Positions 43,801 through 57,872 of a stretch of DNA of 64,000 nucleotides are shown here, piece by piece; the stretch's first letter is position 1, and each line of letters begins with the position of its first letter. The stretch is from Mesaphorura yosii (Eukaryota > Arthropoda > Collembola > Poduromorpha > Tullbergiidae). The notes beneath the pieces are model-generated. The model worked only from the letters and a program-made list of their open reading frames with translations, had not been told where the DNA came from and did no database searches. A program made the position numbers and the translations under genes. The stretch spans positions 186,001-250,000 of the forward strand of contig WIXG01000052.1 in NCBI GenBank assembly GCA_009869945.1. Reading direction: 5' to 3'.

Positions 43801-46800
43801 ACCAAATTCCGAAACCTATTTTGCAAGCATTTGTTAGTAAACTTACAACCACAAGATACCTGACGGTTAGGGTTGTGTAGGATGCAGCAAAGAGACTAAA
43901 TTATGCACAGGACCAGTCGCATGCTTGTCTTATTACCAGAGTCGTTCTGTCTGGTGAATGTCTGTGCCTGCGATCTCTTTACGATCCGCTTTATGACATC
44001 TCATTGAATATTTGAGTGTTTTACAAAGTTTCCAGCACAAAATCAATAAGTATAACATTGAATATTCGGAATCCATTACCTCCTCCCTGCATTTTACATT
44101 CGGTAATGCACCTGCATAAATTCTAAAATGCCCGGCGTTTGTTCAAACCAATTTTATATTCTGGTATGGAAAGCAGAAAGAAATTAAGGCAAAGCAAACT
44201 CCTTCAACAGCGTGATATGTCTAAAATTATTTTTCAGGCGACAAGCATTCTCGCCTTTCGTATTTGATTGTGGCAACAACATGGCGAACTTTTTTCAGCG
44301 CAGACTAACGTTTGCGTTATTAATTCTGGTTCAAAATCATTGAAGACTTGCTTTCACCAACAATGACAAAATCATTGCTGGAGTTAATATTGAACCGTAA
44401 TAAATTTAGAAACAATTCACAGCAGGAATCCGTGAATGCGAATGAATCGCATATTGCGTGCGTGTCCTCATTTTCGTAGTTTCTCCGGCTGAATATCATT
44501 TTAGCATGCTAGCTGCCAGTTCATGAACTAAGCTGGATACCAGTATGAAAAATGGGTGAAATCCATGAACGGGTTAGAATATCAAACATGGGTCAAAACC
44601 GAAGAAAGAACTTACAAAACCTTGCTGCATGAATTTCGAATCCTGCAGTCTAAAGAATTTACAATCTGGCAATGACAATAGCAAGCCAATTACAGCAGCA
44701 ACAATTGTGTTGTGTTTTGTTAACGGCTACACGACGGCGCGGTCACAAGAGACCGCGATTCGTGATTGTGATTTGTGAAATAAATTACTCCTTGCCTTGT
44801 ATTTCTAACGCGCAATGAAGCAGAACGACGAGGCGAGGCACGAGCTAATAAAATGTAATCTCAGTTTAATGTAATTCTCAATGCCTGCTCAGTGGTAGCA
44901 GCAAAGCACAATGAATGACACAATTTAGTTGGGCAAAATAGACATTTTAATATCATTCGCATGGCATCGCCTCGCCACGCCGTGGCTCTTGTAAGCGAAT
45001 GCCGGTCCGAGTCTCATGTAAGCTGTGCGAGCGCAGTTAGAAGCTGTTTTATGATGTCTCTCGAGTACATTAGACAAATTCATGAAATAAAAAACAGAAG
45101 CGAGGCTACTTTCTTTGAGTTCACAATTCTGTGCAGTGTAGCAGCCGTGCCTGCAATTTATTTAGGAGATCTGAGAAAGAAACTGACGAGTTGAGTCAGA
45201 GCGTTGTAAAAGACAGAGCCGGTCACGAGATTTGCGTATCTCCTGTGGAATGACCAAAGATTTCTCTGCGACAATGCGAAAGCTCAGTGCGGAAGAAGTA
45301 AACGAGACTTGCTGCATTTAAATACGAGATGAACTACTCGAGCCTATTTTTCTCAATTTCTTTTGCTTTAGAGTGTCCGCGGACTGTTCGCTTCCATCAA
45401 AATTTCTTCTCCCACAATGCAAGCAGGGATTTGAATGTGCCTTGAAATTATGCCTGGAACTTTCTCTACTTTTCTCCAGCTGCGCTTTAGTTGTCGCAAC
45501 GTAGCTTAATGTGAGCAGGAGGCGAGAGCACTGTTCGTTTCTTAAATAAACTGAAGAATTTGGGATTTGAATTTTATATTTACTTTCCTTTCTACAGCGT
45601 GGCGCGTTTCACGTACTTTGTGAAGTTTCGATGAAGTGGAATTGCATCGCATTTGCATTGCTAACTCATGTAATTTCTTGTTGATTGCCTCCAGTCATCC
45701 GAGTCGATGATACGGCTTGTTGCTCCTCGCGACTGCGAGCGAGACGCCAATCCCAAGTAATAATGAACATTTCACTCGAGTGGTTCCGCAGCCAATTCTC
45801 CACGCACCACGCACATAATTTTAAGTTATGTTTTGTTGTAAAATAAATATCGGAGAAAAGAATAATGCTTCCTATAGTGGCTCTGACCACACGGTGCTTT
45901 GCTGCTGTATTTCCCACATGTCCTCTTCTTCATTCGGGATCCCAGTACCAACTTTTTTTCATGAGACAATTCCGTTCTTAGATGTGCACAGTCTGTGGAT
46001 TCAGCTGCAATCCAACGCAAAGAAAACAAGATTCTTCGTGTTTTCTTATTATGAGAATCGTGAAACTTTTGCCACGAGATTGAACAAAGAGAGAACGTGA
46101 CATGACTCGATGTATGCTGTTGCATGGCTGCCTACAGCAAAGAGAAGATGCGCTCGGAGGCTAAATACCTGTTAAAAAGTATTTCGAAACAGCCGGCAGC
46201 CGGCACGCTGGCAAGCAGCGAGAAACATGCAACAACCAAAGGTTGATACATGGGACCCATCGGTAACATTTATTTTACAACGCTTTCTGCATCCCAGTCG
46301 CGTGGCTGTGGCGTGTCGTTTTGCTTTCTCCCTGCTCAAGAGGCGAACGGTCTGATGCGACCCAGCTTTACCACTGCTGCACTGTTCGAAGCAAAATATA
46401 TTTCATTTCTGGTTTCCGTTACAGTAACGTCGGCTTCTCCTTCTCTTTTTTTGTTAATCGGCTCCTCCTGGCTGTTCTCTTTCGTGCAGGAATTTATCTC
46501 ATTCAGAACTTATTACCACCGGATCCCAATCTTCATTTTTCACAAGTCCAAAGTCCAAATCAGCACGGAACACGAAAGTAGTCGCAAGGCTTTTACACGT
46601 TGGCTTGAGTCGAAAATGAGATTAACTTTCCCACCGTGCCGGGCAGTGTGCACAGCAACATGTCAATGTCATCAGCATTTCGTGTGAAGACAGTAAACCT
46701 ATTACGAAGATTAACTTCGCTTTAAATTACAGAAAGAGTAAGAAGGTCGATGGATGGATCCCTTTCAGGTTCATTGATTTAGCTCTGAATGCTCCATTTC

Positions 46801-49800
46801 CGTAATGCAAGGCTTGTGTTCATTAAATTCAATTCTGTTGATACCATTCGCATCTTAGCTTTATAGATGTGAAATCAGGCGATGACAAACAGGGTCACTT
46901 TTTGCGCCTTCACAATATTTGCCCATGAAGGCCGATGTTGAAAGCACAGGCTTGAGCTTCTTTCTTTACGTTTATCGAGTATCCATGAAGCGCATCACTG
47001 CTCATAACTCATGCGATCCACATTTTTAAAACCTTAATTAGTTTAAGATTACTCGCACGCGCCACTTCTGTTCCTGGTGCTGCTGCTGAAGTCTTCCTTG
47101 AGCTCAATCCATGTGTTGTTTCATGCGCCTTGTGTCTAATTAAAATTCAAGAGATTACTTCCACTTGCTTTAGCAAACCAAACCAATTTCCCAGCCTTCA
47201 CTTAGGGCTTTTGTTGGGCTCACGGCGCAGCGTGAAATAATGGATTGGGGAGATTATACACGTGCATTACGGAATAATCTTTTGAAAGTGTAGAAAAAAC
47301 TTTTCTTTTAGTCATGCGAAAGAAACGCAAACGTAAAGGCTCGGAAATAATAATGCTATTTTGCACGACGATGCGACGACCCACAACCCTCAATTCCAGC
47401 ACTTTCTTCTTGCTCAGCGCCGGTCTTTCATTATCAATATTTCAATTCCTAGCCATTCCCTTTGTCAAATGGAAAAAGTTTCATTCGTGCTTGACTCTGT
47501 GCGGGAGCGTGAAAAACTTTTTCGTGCCAGTGCTCAAAGAAATCTCATAAGCTAACGCTCGGGCGTATTATGACAGAAATGTCAGTCGTGTTGAGTGAAT
47601 AATTGAATACGAAGACAGTGACGAGATCAACTTGGTCGTTGTCAGGTGCGAGTCGCAGAGTAAATATTTGGTTTATGCAAACAGTTCAAGGATTCATTGT
47701 GGTTAATGTATTCCATTTGCACATCTACACTCCCATTGTCACTCCCTCGCATGTCTAAATTAATAAGTTTCTGAGCGCAGTGTGGTTTCGACGCAAAATG
47801 TAAAGCACTGAACAAAGTAAAGTACGAAGTTAATTTCATTTAATCTCGTGTGTCGTACGTACGAGTTGCGTGTTGACAAAATCTTCCGAAGGCACGAGCA
47901 ACGGTAGCAGCTGCAGCGAATGGGGGACAAAACATCAAAGAAAGGGACAGGTGAAACTATTTCTGGGTCCTAATGTGATTAGAAAGCATTCGGCAAAGTA
48001 GCAAAGTTTGCTAATTCTAATGGATTCATGATGTTCGGGTAGAGCACAAGCGAAATACATACAAGAACAAGTAAGAACATGAACTTGTGAAGGTACAAGG
48101 CAAGCTGGCAGGCAACGAAGAGAGCATGAAAGTAATTCACAAGAACCTTGCGATTGTGGTTGCCACAATTTTCTCTTGCACTTGTTCTCTGTAATCAGAA
48201 AAGGCACTTTCTCTCGTTTCTTCTGTTGTCATTCACAGAACGAATTCACCCACGAAAGTACAGCATTACAGCACAAGTGGCTACTCGTCGTGTAAATTTT
48301 CTCAGATTAAGGTGAAAGCTGCACAATAGTGCTACACAATGAAGAGATACATGAGCGGAGTTGTTCAAATTATAGCTTAGACTTACCAAAATGTGGTGTC
48401 AGGATTAGTAGTCAGTGCAGTGCGGGGCAAGGACAAGTTCCGTTCTGCCGCTGTTCCATTCCTCCACACCGTGGTAGTTAATTTCATTACTTTTATTCTT
48501 CCGGCGAAACAAACGGAAGAGAAACATGAAAGGTTTAACATTGCTTTGCTATTGCCATTGCCATGTCCTCAGGCATACGCAGGTCTTTCCCTTATTAATT
48601 ATCTAGTACGCACCGACACTGTTGCGGTTTCAGACTTCCTGGGCTAAACACTAGCAAGGAAAATATGAGCAAGCACTCCACAATCCACTAACCGTGAATT
48701 CGTAAATCCTAAAATCTCCGCTTACTAAAGACAACGCCCAGCAAATGAATAAATCAACAAGGCAAGTGCAAATGCTGTTCCTGGATGCAGGAAGTATTGA
48801 ATGGGGCTACTTGTTTTATGGGTTTTGTATAAAGTTAGCAATGTCGTCGCAGTTTGGTACTGAAAGTGAGTTTCATGTTAAAGAGGCGTCCATTTTGTGA
48901 AAGCAAATGGAATTCTAAGAATTTCAGTCCATGCTCAAGCAGGTTGTAGCTTTAATATGAAAGTGTGTCCATTATTTGTGAGTACTCAAGCAATAAATCG
49001 GGGAACGCCTCTGGCTTTGTGAGAAACAGTGCTGAGACCCTCGCTTTATCGACGGATAGCTAACAAGATTAGTTTTGCACATATTTGGCGTTGTTGTTGC
49101 TACTGCTGGTTGCAGATTTTGACATTCACTGCCACCGCCGCAGCTTTTAACTTAGGAATGTATTGATAAAATTCAACTACGTTACAGTTGCAGCGTACAT
49201 GAGACATGAGGCATATGCGAGGCTTTGAGCCATATGTTGTTGGTTGTTGTGGTTGAAGGCTAATTCATTCTGAACGCAGAAACCCGTATCATTCATCGTG
49301 GAATTACGCATGCAACACTGAAACTCACAAGTAAGTACTATGCGAGCAGTTAGGCGTGGAGTCGGATTAAAAGTAATTATTTCATTCATTGACGCGGAAC
49401 GAGACTTGAACTAGAGACCTAGCATGTTTATTTCTACCATGTTGGGACGCTTGAGCTCTTTTGCACTCCGAAGAGTTCAGCAGTTCAGTTGACTTGTTAC
49501 GGAAAAATTGTGCCACAGAATTGGTCCAGGCGAAGCATGCGGCAAATGTTTGCGCTTAAGCTTCAGATTTTTAGCCAACGATAAGCCGTTGGCTAATTTT
49601 TAGTCATAAAATTTTATGCTAATGTCCTCTTGCCGTTGACTTTCCCTTTTGTGCTTGCTGAAAATACAGGATTAAGATTGTATCGAAATCAGGTCAACTC
49701 ATTTCGCAAAAAAATTGTGCTGGCTGTGAATGCGAATGTGAATGGCACGAAGAAAAAAGTTGGAAGTTGGCATTTTACTTTCTTTCCAATGACTCGTTAC

Positions 49801-51809
49801 TGCTCCTGTTACAAAATATTGAGTGAGTTTGGCATGCGGAAATAAAAAGAGAGCTCAATTCCAACTCTGCACTTTCCATAACCGTGCCATAATACTTGAA
49901 ATATGTCTATCGAGTCTCGTCCACCAGCAGCAGCAGCCTTTCCCAAAAGTCAAAATTCCATTTTCCTTTTTATGCCTTCGCAAATATTTGGCCTAGTTCA
50001 CTTTCCGTAATGATTTCACATTTCATCGGATTTGACAGTGCAAGAGGTCCAGTTTCATTGACTTCTGTGTCCATGTTCCCAGTCTCTATCCGTAGAAGTC
50101 CTGAGAAATGAGTCGAACTGATCCTACTTGAGATAAGATAATTTCATCTGACAAACAGAGATTTACGCTGCTCAAGAAATGATAATGTCGAGCCCAGTTC
50201 CATTAAAGTAGGATTTACAGAACAAACGCCAGGCTGCTTACGTGACAACTTTCAAAGGTTTACCATTTGGTTGGGGTTTTTTGATTTGCCAGGAAAGTGT
50301 AATCCGAGTTGACAATTCACTCAAGCACGTTCGCCAAGCCTTTGTGCTTTTTTACAGACGAGGCTTCAGGTTTTGTCGTATGAGTCGTGGCAAGGCTTCG
50401 ATTCAAATGCAAATGGCAATCTAAACAGCTGCGTCTTCATGCATACGATAGCAGATAGAATGCGTGAATGCGAATCTTGGAAAACAACAATAGTGCAAGA
50501 CAAGCGCCAGCACTATAAGTGCTTGTACTTGCAGATTTCGGCGATACCTGAAAAACTGCGGAGAAATTCCAGATGGAGGACGGCGACGTGGAGAAATCTT
50601 CATGTACAGAGTTAATTTCGTTAAAAAGTACGTGCTCCTGCTTCTAAGGAGCCTAGGCACCATTTCTCGTTATAAAAATATCATTCTCCTGAGATTTTAT
50701 TTATTTATTTTCCTTTGTGAAGTAAAAATACCTCATCTCTGCGATTTTGGTTCTTGCAAACTTTCTCGGCGAAATTTCTCCAGTGTCGACAGTCAATAAG
50801 CAAGAAATAGAGCTATTGGATTGGATAGAGGTTCGAAATAATTTCAAATCAGCTCACGAAAGGGACCAGGCGTGTCTGCTGACTCCATTATTTATTACAT
50901 TTTTCCTATAAATTCGCAGTTCGTCAACAATAAATTCAATTTACGAGTTTCTACATCAGAAATGTGATCGAGTGGCCGGGCGTTGCCTTCATTCGTGAAT
51001 ATTGACGCATAGGCACAAAAATTGGAAAATTGAACAGTTGCTTCAAAGTTTTCCGCCGTAATTAACAAGTTCGCGCAACAACCATCATAACTGAAAATTG
51101 GCTTAAATTCACGCATGCTACGTCGCCTTCATTTCAGCATTTTAGCAACTGCACGGTATTCTCAGAACTCTTGCCTTGAGATCGTTAGAAAAAACCCGGT
51201 TGTGTCAGACTAGTGCAGACTTAGAAAAGTTGAGATAAAATGGCGCAGGCACAACAATGCTTAGCTGTCCAATATTACTAAATAACTCGGTATCTTGTAT
51301 CTTCTCTTGTAACTCCTATACTTGGCCGGACTTGGCTCACTCACTGACTGCTGCAGTAATAATAGAGCAAGTGCGGAAAGGAAGTTTAATAATGCTACTT
51401 ACAAGTAGGAAGTGGAAAGATAACATTTATTTCCTTCTCTATTTTTTGGTCCGTTGCAAGTTAAACAAAACAGAAATATAGTACACAAGCGCGAGTGCAA
51501 GTGGCCGAGAGAAAACCGGGACGTGACTTGAAGGCTTAAATTGTTGGTGAAGAAAAGCCACTTGACTTAATATATTGGATGGCTTACTCTACTAATTCCG
51601 ATTCAGTTCCAATGCTGCACGGCACTTCTCGTTCTACGCTTGCTATTCCGGCGAAGGACTAACATTCAGGGCTGTGACTTCTATTTGGCTGATGTTGAAA
51701 CCACTCATAACTCGCTCATACTTTTGAATTAAGCCATGAAACTTGTGTCACACATCAATTAGACCCTCTTGATTAAAACAAGTGCGACTTCGTCGAGTAT
51801 TGGCCCAAG
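40831..51809. other. Gene-poor 11 kb intergenic block
   Basis: AT-rich sequence with only scattered short frames. The longest (46250-46687, 145 codons, plus) has low-complexity hydrophobic content, no splice context and no recognisable domain. Features seen are a 10-bp-arm hairpin at 49571-49596 and short GC-rich repeats of GCCGGCA near 46193-46207. It may contain upstream regulatory DNA or untranslated exons of Homer. No tRNA or rRNA seen. Confidence 0.45.
49571..49596. repeat. Perfect 10-bp inverted repeat (hairpin)
   Basis: TTAGCCAACG at 49571-49580 and its exact reverse complement CGTTGGCTAA at 49587-49596, separated by six bases and flanked by T-rich sequence. Function unknown; it could be chance or a transposon remnant. 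Confidence 0.5.
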
Positions 51810-52970
51810 ATGCCAAAGAAATATCCGAGAGAAGTCGAGGTAGTAGTAAAAGAACTTTCTAGGCAGGTGTTAGTCAAAATATCATGAAAGAGCAGGTCGA
51901 GGCACTTGGATTCACGATCAGTTCACGAACCATAACCCGTATGATCAATTACGATGGAAAAAGACACGAAGCAAAGGGTCAAGGTTACGCACCGCAAAAG
52001 CGTCAACCAAGAACAATGAGATCAAAAGCGGCCATATGCCAGGTCAAGCACCGACAAGTAGAACCCTCCTACCCAGTCCTACATGGCAGAACGCCTGGGA
52101 ACATCTAGAAGAACGGTTCAGGCCATAATTAAGGAAGATTTCAAGAAAAACGCCAGCAAGAAGACCAAGGTCCACGTCCTAGCTGAATCGCACAAAGCAA
52201 ACAGGCAAAGAAATGCCGGAAACTTTACGAGGAGCATCTCGCCGGCGATAAGTGGGAGTACATGGTCACGCTGGACGAAGCCTGGATATACTTGTCTACA
52301 TGCGATGGCCGAAGCAAGATTTGCTACGTCCGAGAAAGAGAGAGTGCCTGACGAGTTCGTGTACGAGAAGGACGGCTATGCCAACAACAATAAAAAGTTC
52401 ATGATCGTGACTGCAATAAGTGGTCGTGGCGTGCTGGGACTAATTCAGGTCCCCATAAAGGTGGAGATTAGTTCCACCTTCTATGTAGAGGAGTGCCTAA
52501 AACCACTATTGAAAGTCGAAGTCCCAAAGTCGTATGCAGGAGAATAGCACAAAGTCTACGTGCATCACGATAAAACCACGTCGCATAAGTCTAGGCAAAC
52601 AGATGCTTATGCAGCCGAGCTGGAGTCGAAATTTGGAATAAAAATAATCCCGAAGCAAGATATCCCTGTCAAGTATCCAGATATTAGCCTTCTTGAGTTT
52701 TTAGGGTTTGGATACCTCAAGCAGAAGCTCATCTCGCACCATGTCAATTCGCTTCGAGGATTATGGAAAGTCTTGCAACAGGAGTGGAACTCAATATCCG
52801 TCGAAACAATTCAAACCGAGTGCGACTCATGGAACGGACGTCTACGCATGGTAGACCAGATGGGTGGAGGTCATGTTGAACGAACTAAACTTATTCTCAA
52901 GCGTCGTTTGTACGATCTACTTCGATTAAAACCGATCAGCCAAATAGAGGTCGCAGCCCTAATATCTTGA
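51810..52970 (+). mobile_element. Decayed Tc1/mariner-superfamily transposase
   Basis: Reading begins with MPKKYPREVEVVVKEL at 51810 and continues through at least three frames: 51884-52108 (HTH-like, TISSRTITRMINYDGKR), 52083-52547 (AERLGTSRRTVQAIIKEDF, a second HTH-like helix) and 52560-52970. The first catalytic Asp lies in VTLDEAWIYL (about 52265-52294), in a different frame from the surrounding open frame. The second is in HHDKTTSH (Asp at 52569) and the third in VKYPDISLLEFLGFGYLKQ (Asp at 52680), giving 36 residues between the last two acidic residues. The signature and the C-terminal LK..L motif place it in the IS630-Tc1-mariner group of the DDD type. Stops and frameshifts make it non-functional. 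I could not find terminal inverted repeats, so the element's true ends are unknown. Confidence 0.85.
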
Positions 52971-53658
52971 AATAATATTTATCAGATCTGTTTCTTATTC
53001 TCACACTCTCGCCCCGGGCAGAGCTTTTGTCTTGGGCAGCGATGCCACATTACTGGTGCAAGTCTTTGTCAAATCCAACTCCGTGATATGATGTTGATTA
53101 TCTTGACCCAAAAAGTTTGTCCGTCGAGAGCGTCGAGTACGCCTTTGCTCTACTCTTTACTTTTGAGCCTTAATTACAGGACAGTCAGTTACAAATGGCA
53201 GAGATCTTGGAAACACTTGAATCGTTTTAAGGTTGGCAGTGTTGCTCATGTCCAAAGAGTTTTTAGAAGGATCAGGTTCCTGTCTTTCACAATGCAGTTT
53301 CAGTTTCAACGTGCAATTATGAAAGATTAACTTAGGGTTGCTTTTGTAATGTGGGTGACTGCTGAGCACGATTTGCTCATTATTAAAATGAATTTCTGAG
53401 TTTGAAATCGAAAATAGTTCAAAAGAAGCGTGACAGTAATTTGGCTAATTAAGCAACTTCTTCGTGTTTCACGTCGCTTTTGATATTTCTCCGTATTTAC
53501 TTCTAGTCTTCTAGTTCAACTTTAGTTTTAATTAATGAACTACTACATTGTCCATTAATTACCGAGCTTTTATTTTGGATTTCCAGATTTTAGATTCGGT
53601 ATTATTGTAGTCGGTTACCGAATTTTATCGATGTCAACTTGAGCTGAAAACATTCAAA
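52971..53658. other. Spacer between transposase relic and Homer
   Basis: Should include the remaining 3' end of the transposon and the Homer promoter and leader. No other feature seen. Confidence 0.5.
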
Positions 53659-56600
53659 ATGAATTCCGACCTGAACTCAACTGAACAGCCGACGTACAAC
53701 ATGAATACCGGCAATACGCCCTTAATCGGAATTCGGAAAAGGTAAGAATCATGATTTGGACTTTATTCTGCCCAACAGTTTCTGCTTGTTTGTTTGCATG
53801 CAATCGGATAGCATGAGCCATGAGTTTTCAACGACGGTTTCAGCCATGGCTCAGTATGTCAGAGCCATTGACGTTGAATATGATTAATCAAATACCACAA
53901 TGCTTGTGACTCACAAGATGTATGATGCAAATGAGATCTCACACTTTGCATTCCACAAACATAGGGGTATAAGCCAGTGTAGTAATGAAATAAATTACTC
54001 CTGAATTATTCACGATCATGATACCAGTAGGCCATAAAGCATAAAAATTTATGAAGACGATAAGACAACTTGATAAGCGGGGTTCTCGCACCAACACACG
54101 CCTGTGAATGCACGAGTGAGTGGTGAAAGTTGGTGAAAGAAATTAAGTCAGCCCATAACTCATGGCAATTACGGAAGGCTCTCGAGTTTCACTTCCCAGT
54201 CCACTTCTGCCAGTTCGCCTTGAGTTCACCGCGAGGAAATATTATTGCGAGTAATTTGATAACGGGTAACGACCACGATCAGCGGCACGATTCTACGTGC
54301 ACTATAAATCTACATAAATTTTGTGATCCTGTGAATATTTCTAATTTGTAGTTTGGAATTTCGAGTAAGACTGGACATTTTGACAAATTCAAACCAACGG
54401 AATATGCATTTAATGGAACGCGGAATTTGTATGGTTTTACGATAAATAAATAAAATAAAATTGAATTATATTCAAGCCCGTGCAATGTTACTCTTTTGCT
54501 GTTATCCACTTACATGCCGTATAATCGAATTATGGCTTATGTGCACGGCATTTGCAGATTTTGCATTTTTGATGAACAGTAGACCAAGTTCCTAATATGT
54601 GGAGCCAACACTCTGTTGTGGTTACAATTTTATAGCCATAATTAAGTACACATGTTATTCATTGTTTCATTTCCCGTCTATTTCCCACAGGCAGCAGCCG
54701 CTTCTGACTTGCACCGCACACGTATTCCAAATCGACCCAATTACAAAGAAATCTTGGATTCCATCATCAACCATCGCGCTACCAGTCTCGGTTTTCTACG
54801 ATGCCAGTCGTGGACTTTATCGCATTATTTGTACTGACGGCTCCAAAGTAAGTTGGCAGCATTATTATTTCCATTTCGGTAAAAACAAAAAGATACCTCG
54901 AGTAAAATATTGGCCGGTATAAGTCTCGAGGAGAAAGGAACCGGATGATAGCATGGGAAAGAGAACGACTGCAATTTCTTATTTCTTCGGTTTTCTTATT
55001 CCTCGAAATAATTTATGATGATATTTTTATTATGTTTTTGTGCACAAGTCAATGATAACAATAATGCAGTGTACGAAGGCAATAATAATCATAATGGCTG
55101 CTCCGAGTTGCAGTGAGCCAGTGAGAATAGAAACGAAAGTGAAAGGCAAAAGTCCAGTTCACTGTTCGCTGTCTGAGGATAAAGCAAGCAGGCATAGACA
55201 CGCGTTTTGAGTTTTCTGTTATTTTGTTGCAAAATGAAACACGGAAACACCAACTGAATGCCATTTCTACATTACAAGTGGCAGTGGCAAATGTTCCTTG
55301 GCATCTTGGGACTTTTTGGGTTACCAAGCTGGGCACTGAGCACTGAGAAAAGAAACATTTGTCAATGTGTCATATTTTATGTGATAAAAATAGAGTTTTG
55401 CTCCGCGTTACTACTACACTAAATGAAACTCAGAACTTGGAAGGGGGAATGAACGACTTTTGTTACCACCACGAAGTTCCCTCGAAGAAATGCTCAGTAA
55501 TTCGCAGTTTACTGGACATAAGTATTGGTCTTCGCCCGGGGACCCACAGTTAATTAATAAATTCAGATATCTGTCATGATGTCCGTAGTTCGATTCTTCC
55601 CGCGTATATTCCAATTACAAGAGGATCATAAATCATAAATTGGAACAAAAGACGGGGTGACGCGGCTATTGATGAGCTGAGAAGATTTGAACCAACGGTT
55701 TAATCGGGTTCTTGTATGAAGCGCCTGCTTTTTGTATTGTTAAGTGATTCTTTGGTGTCCAGCCGCGCGAATCGAGTTCGCTGCACTTGACTGGTCCCTA
55801 CAGACAAACCTTATTTTTTCTTCAGCTCATTTCCAGTGATTGTAGTCGCGTATTGCGAAATCATTTCTTAAAAAATACCCAAACAAAAGCGAGCAGTACT
55901 GGACGTTGATGACAACACGTTGGAGCCCACTGAGGTTGGATGCTTCTGACCAATAATTATTACCGTGATGGAAAAGGTGGGCTGCATTGAGTTGAGCAGC
56001 CTTCACAAGAAATATGTTTCCTGCAGATACGAATGCTCCATTCTTTTCTTTGAATTAACAATAGAATATTATTCCTGATTTCCAGACACTTGTGAATAGC
56101 ACCTTGCTCCCTGGAATGAACTTCACGAAAACATCGCAGAAATTCGGACAATGGTCGGATAAGCAAACAAACATTGTATACGGGTTGGGATTCTCAAGCG
56201 AAAATGAACTGGAGAAGGTAATTAATTCTCGGTCAGCGGCCACCGGAAGCCGGACACGTAATAAGGAATTATTATTAGACTGAATTGGACTCTTGACTTG
56301 ATGTTTCTAGTTTGATGAACAATTTCACGAAGTGGTTAAGGAAACATTCCGCAGCCCGCCTGGAACCGGCAGCTTATGCGTCAGCAGTCCCGCCAGACAC
56401 ATTTACAGTAATGGTGCGGGCACAATTAATGAAGTGTCGGCGAATAAGTCAGAAATTTGTGCATTTGACAACAATTATACCATCATCGGTGGGTCATCAG
56501 GTGGAGGAGCAATGGACATGAATGCCAACGCAGTCTCGTACCAAATAAACACGAGCAACAATACTTTGGTGAATGGAAACAAGAACAGCGCTAGTGTTGT

Positions 56601-57735
56601 GGCAAACAATTTGAACAACACCAAAGGTCAGGCTGCGTTCAACACGATAGGATACTTGAACTCGCCGGCAAAAGTGTTGCGATTCCAGCAACAGCAAGTG
56701 ATGAATGGAAATACGTCAAATAACAACGGGTCCGCCACGCTTCAAAATATTTACAACAGTCCAAAGCACATTGCGTATAATGCACCGTTGAACAAACTGA
56801 TTAATGAATCGATGGCGGTGGACTCAGCGATTGTGTCAAATGGGAAAATGACACCAGAAACAATGCAGTTGAAGTTTGAGAATGAAAAACTGAGGCAAGC
56901 TTTACAGCAGAGGTCAGTTTTGAAGCTTCTTACGAGGACAGTGGATGGCAAGGTTTTGTACTCTCGTTATTAGAGCTCTAATAATGAAGTGTGTATGACC
57001 TTGGTGAATGGCATTAACAATCGTAACGATTTTACACACTCTCTGATAATTGCAGCTCTGCGAATGCCAAGATGTGGGAGTACGAGCTCGCGACGCTGAA
57101 GCAAAATAATGCCAAACTGACCACTGCATTGCAGGAGTGCAACATAAACGTTGAAGATTGGAAACATCAGCTGCAGAGATACAAAGAGGAAAATCAGAGT
57201 CTGAGGCTAAAGATTCTTGATATTGAGGCTGACGTTGGAGGCAGTGCACCTGGGTATGCACAGCAACATAACGTCACTTCTCCTGGTGGAGACACTGAGC
57301 TCGGGAAACAGCTGGACGAACTACGGAACAAAGTTAATTACTACGGCAAGCTGTTGGATGACAAGGACGAGCAGATAAATTGCCTCCGAATCCGGACCGG
57401 CTGCATGGAGAATGGAATCGGATTGAAGCAAATGAATATTTGTGCGAATGGAAACGAGAAAGATTTACAGGTTCTCCAACTTCGGTCCAGAACATATTGA
57501 TTGCTGATTGGGTGTTAATAACATTTTGCCCGGCTTGTAGAATCAGAACGGCGGAGGCGATATTTTATGGGCGTCGATTCAGACTGTCCACTCGCAGCTG
57601 CAGACAACGGTGGAGACGCAAGATTTCCAAAAGAAAGTTCTCGATGCGTTGGCCATTCAGCTGAGTACCAAGCTGAGTGATCTGACGCTTATTCAAGACA
57701 AAATGAAGGAGGCTCTTGAAACATCATTGCGATAA
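53659..57735 (+). CDS. homer: Homer postsynaptic scaffold protein
   Basis: Complete gene of 527 residues. Homer binds PPxxF-type motifs of metabotropic glutamate receptors, IP3 receptors, ryanodine receptors and Shank through its EVH1 domain, and tetramerises through a C-terminal coil. Exons: 53659-53741, 54691-54847, 56086-56217, 56311-56912, 57056-57470, 57541-57735; all junctions are GT..AG and in phase. EVH1 (about residues 29-143) shows [46 protein letters not shown] and [16 protein letters not shown] long Asn/Ser-rich middle, mostly from the fourth exon, is followed by the conserved [19 protein letters not shown] that begins the coiled-coil half, ending [13 protein letters not shown]. 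The N-terminal 28 residues upstream of EVH1 ([14 protein letters not shown]) come from a separate exon 950 bp away, so alternative first exons are likely. Two of the introns are about 0.95 and 1.2 kb. Confidence 0.97.
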
Positions 57736-57866
57736 GCATCTCAGATGCGTGGAGGTTCGGAGGTTGTGGCTGTAGCTTATTGTATTGTAGTTCAAGTTCA
57801 AATTTCAACGCGATTTATGTTTGTTGATAACAAGCACTAATTTTCTGTAGTTCTGCTTTTTCGATA

Positions 57867-57872
57867 AATAAA
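57867..57872 (+). terminator. Poly(A) signal of Homer
   Basis: AATAAA about 130 bp after the Homer stop codon. Confidence 0.75.

Noticed and set aside
46250-46687. 145-codon plus-strand frame as a gene
   Set aside because: Hydrophobic/Ser-rich low-information translation, overlapping frames on both strands, no splice sites or domain; consistent with chance in 13 kb of spacer.
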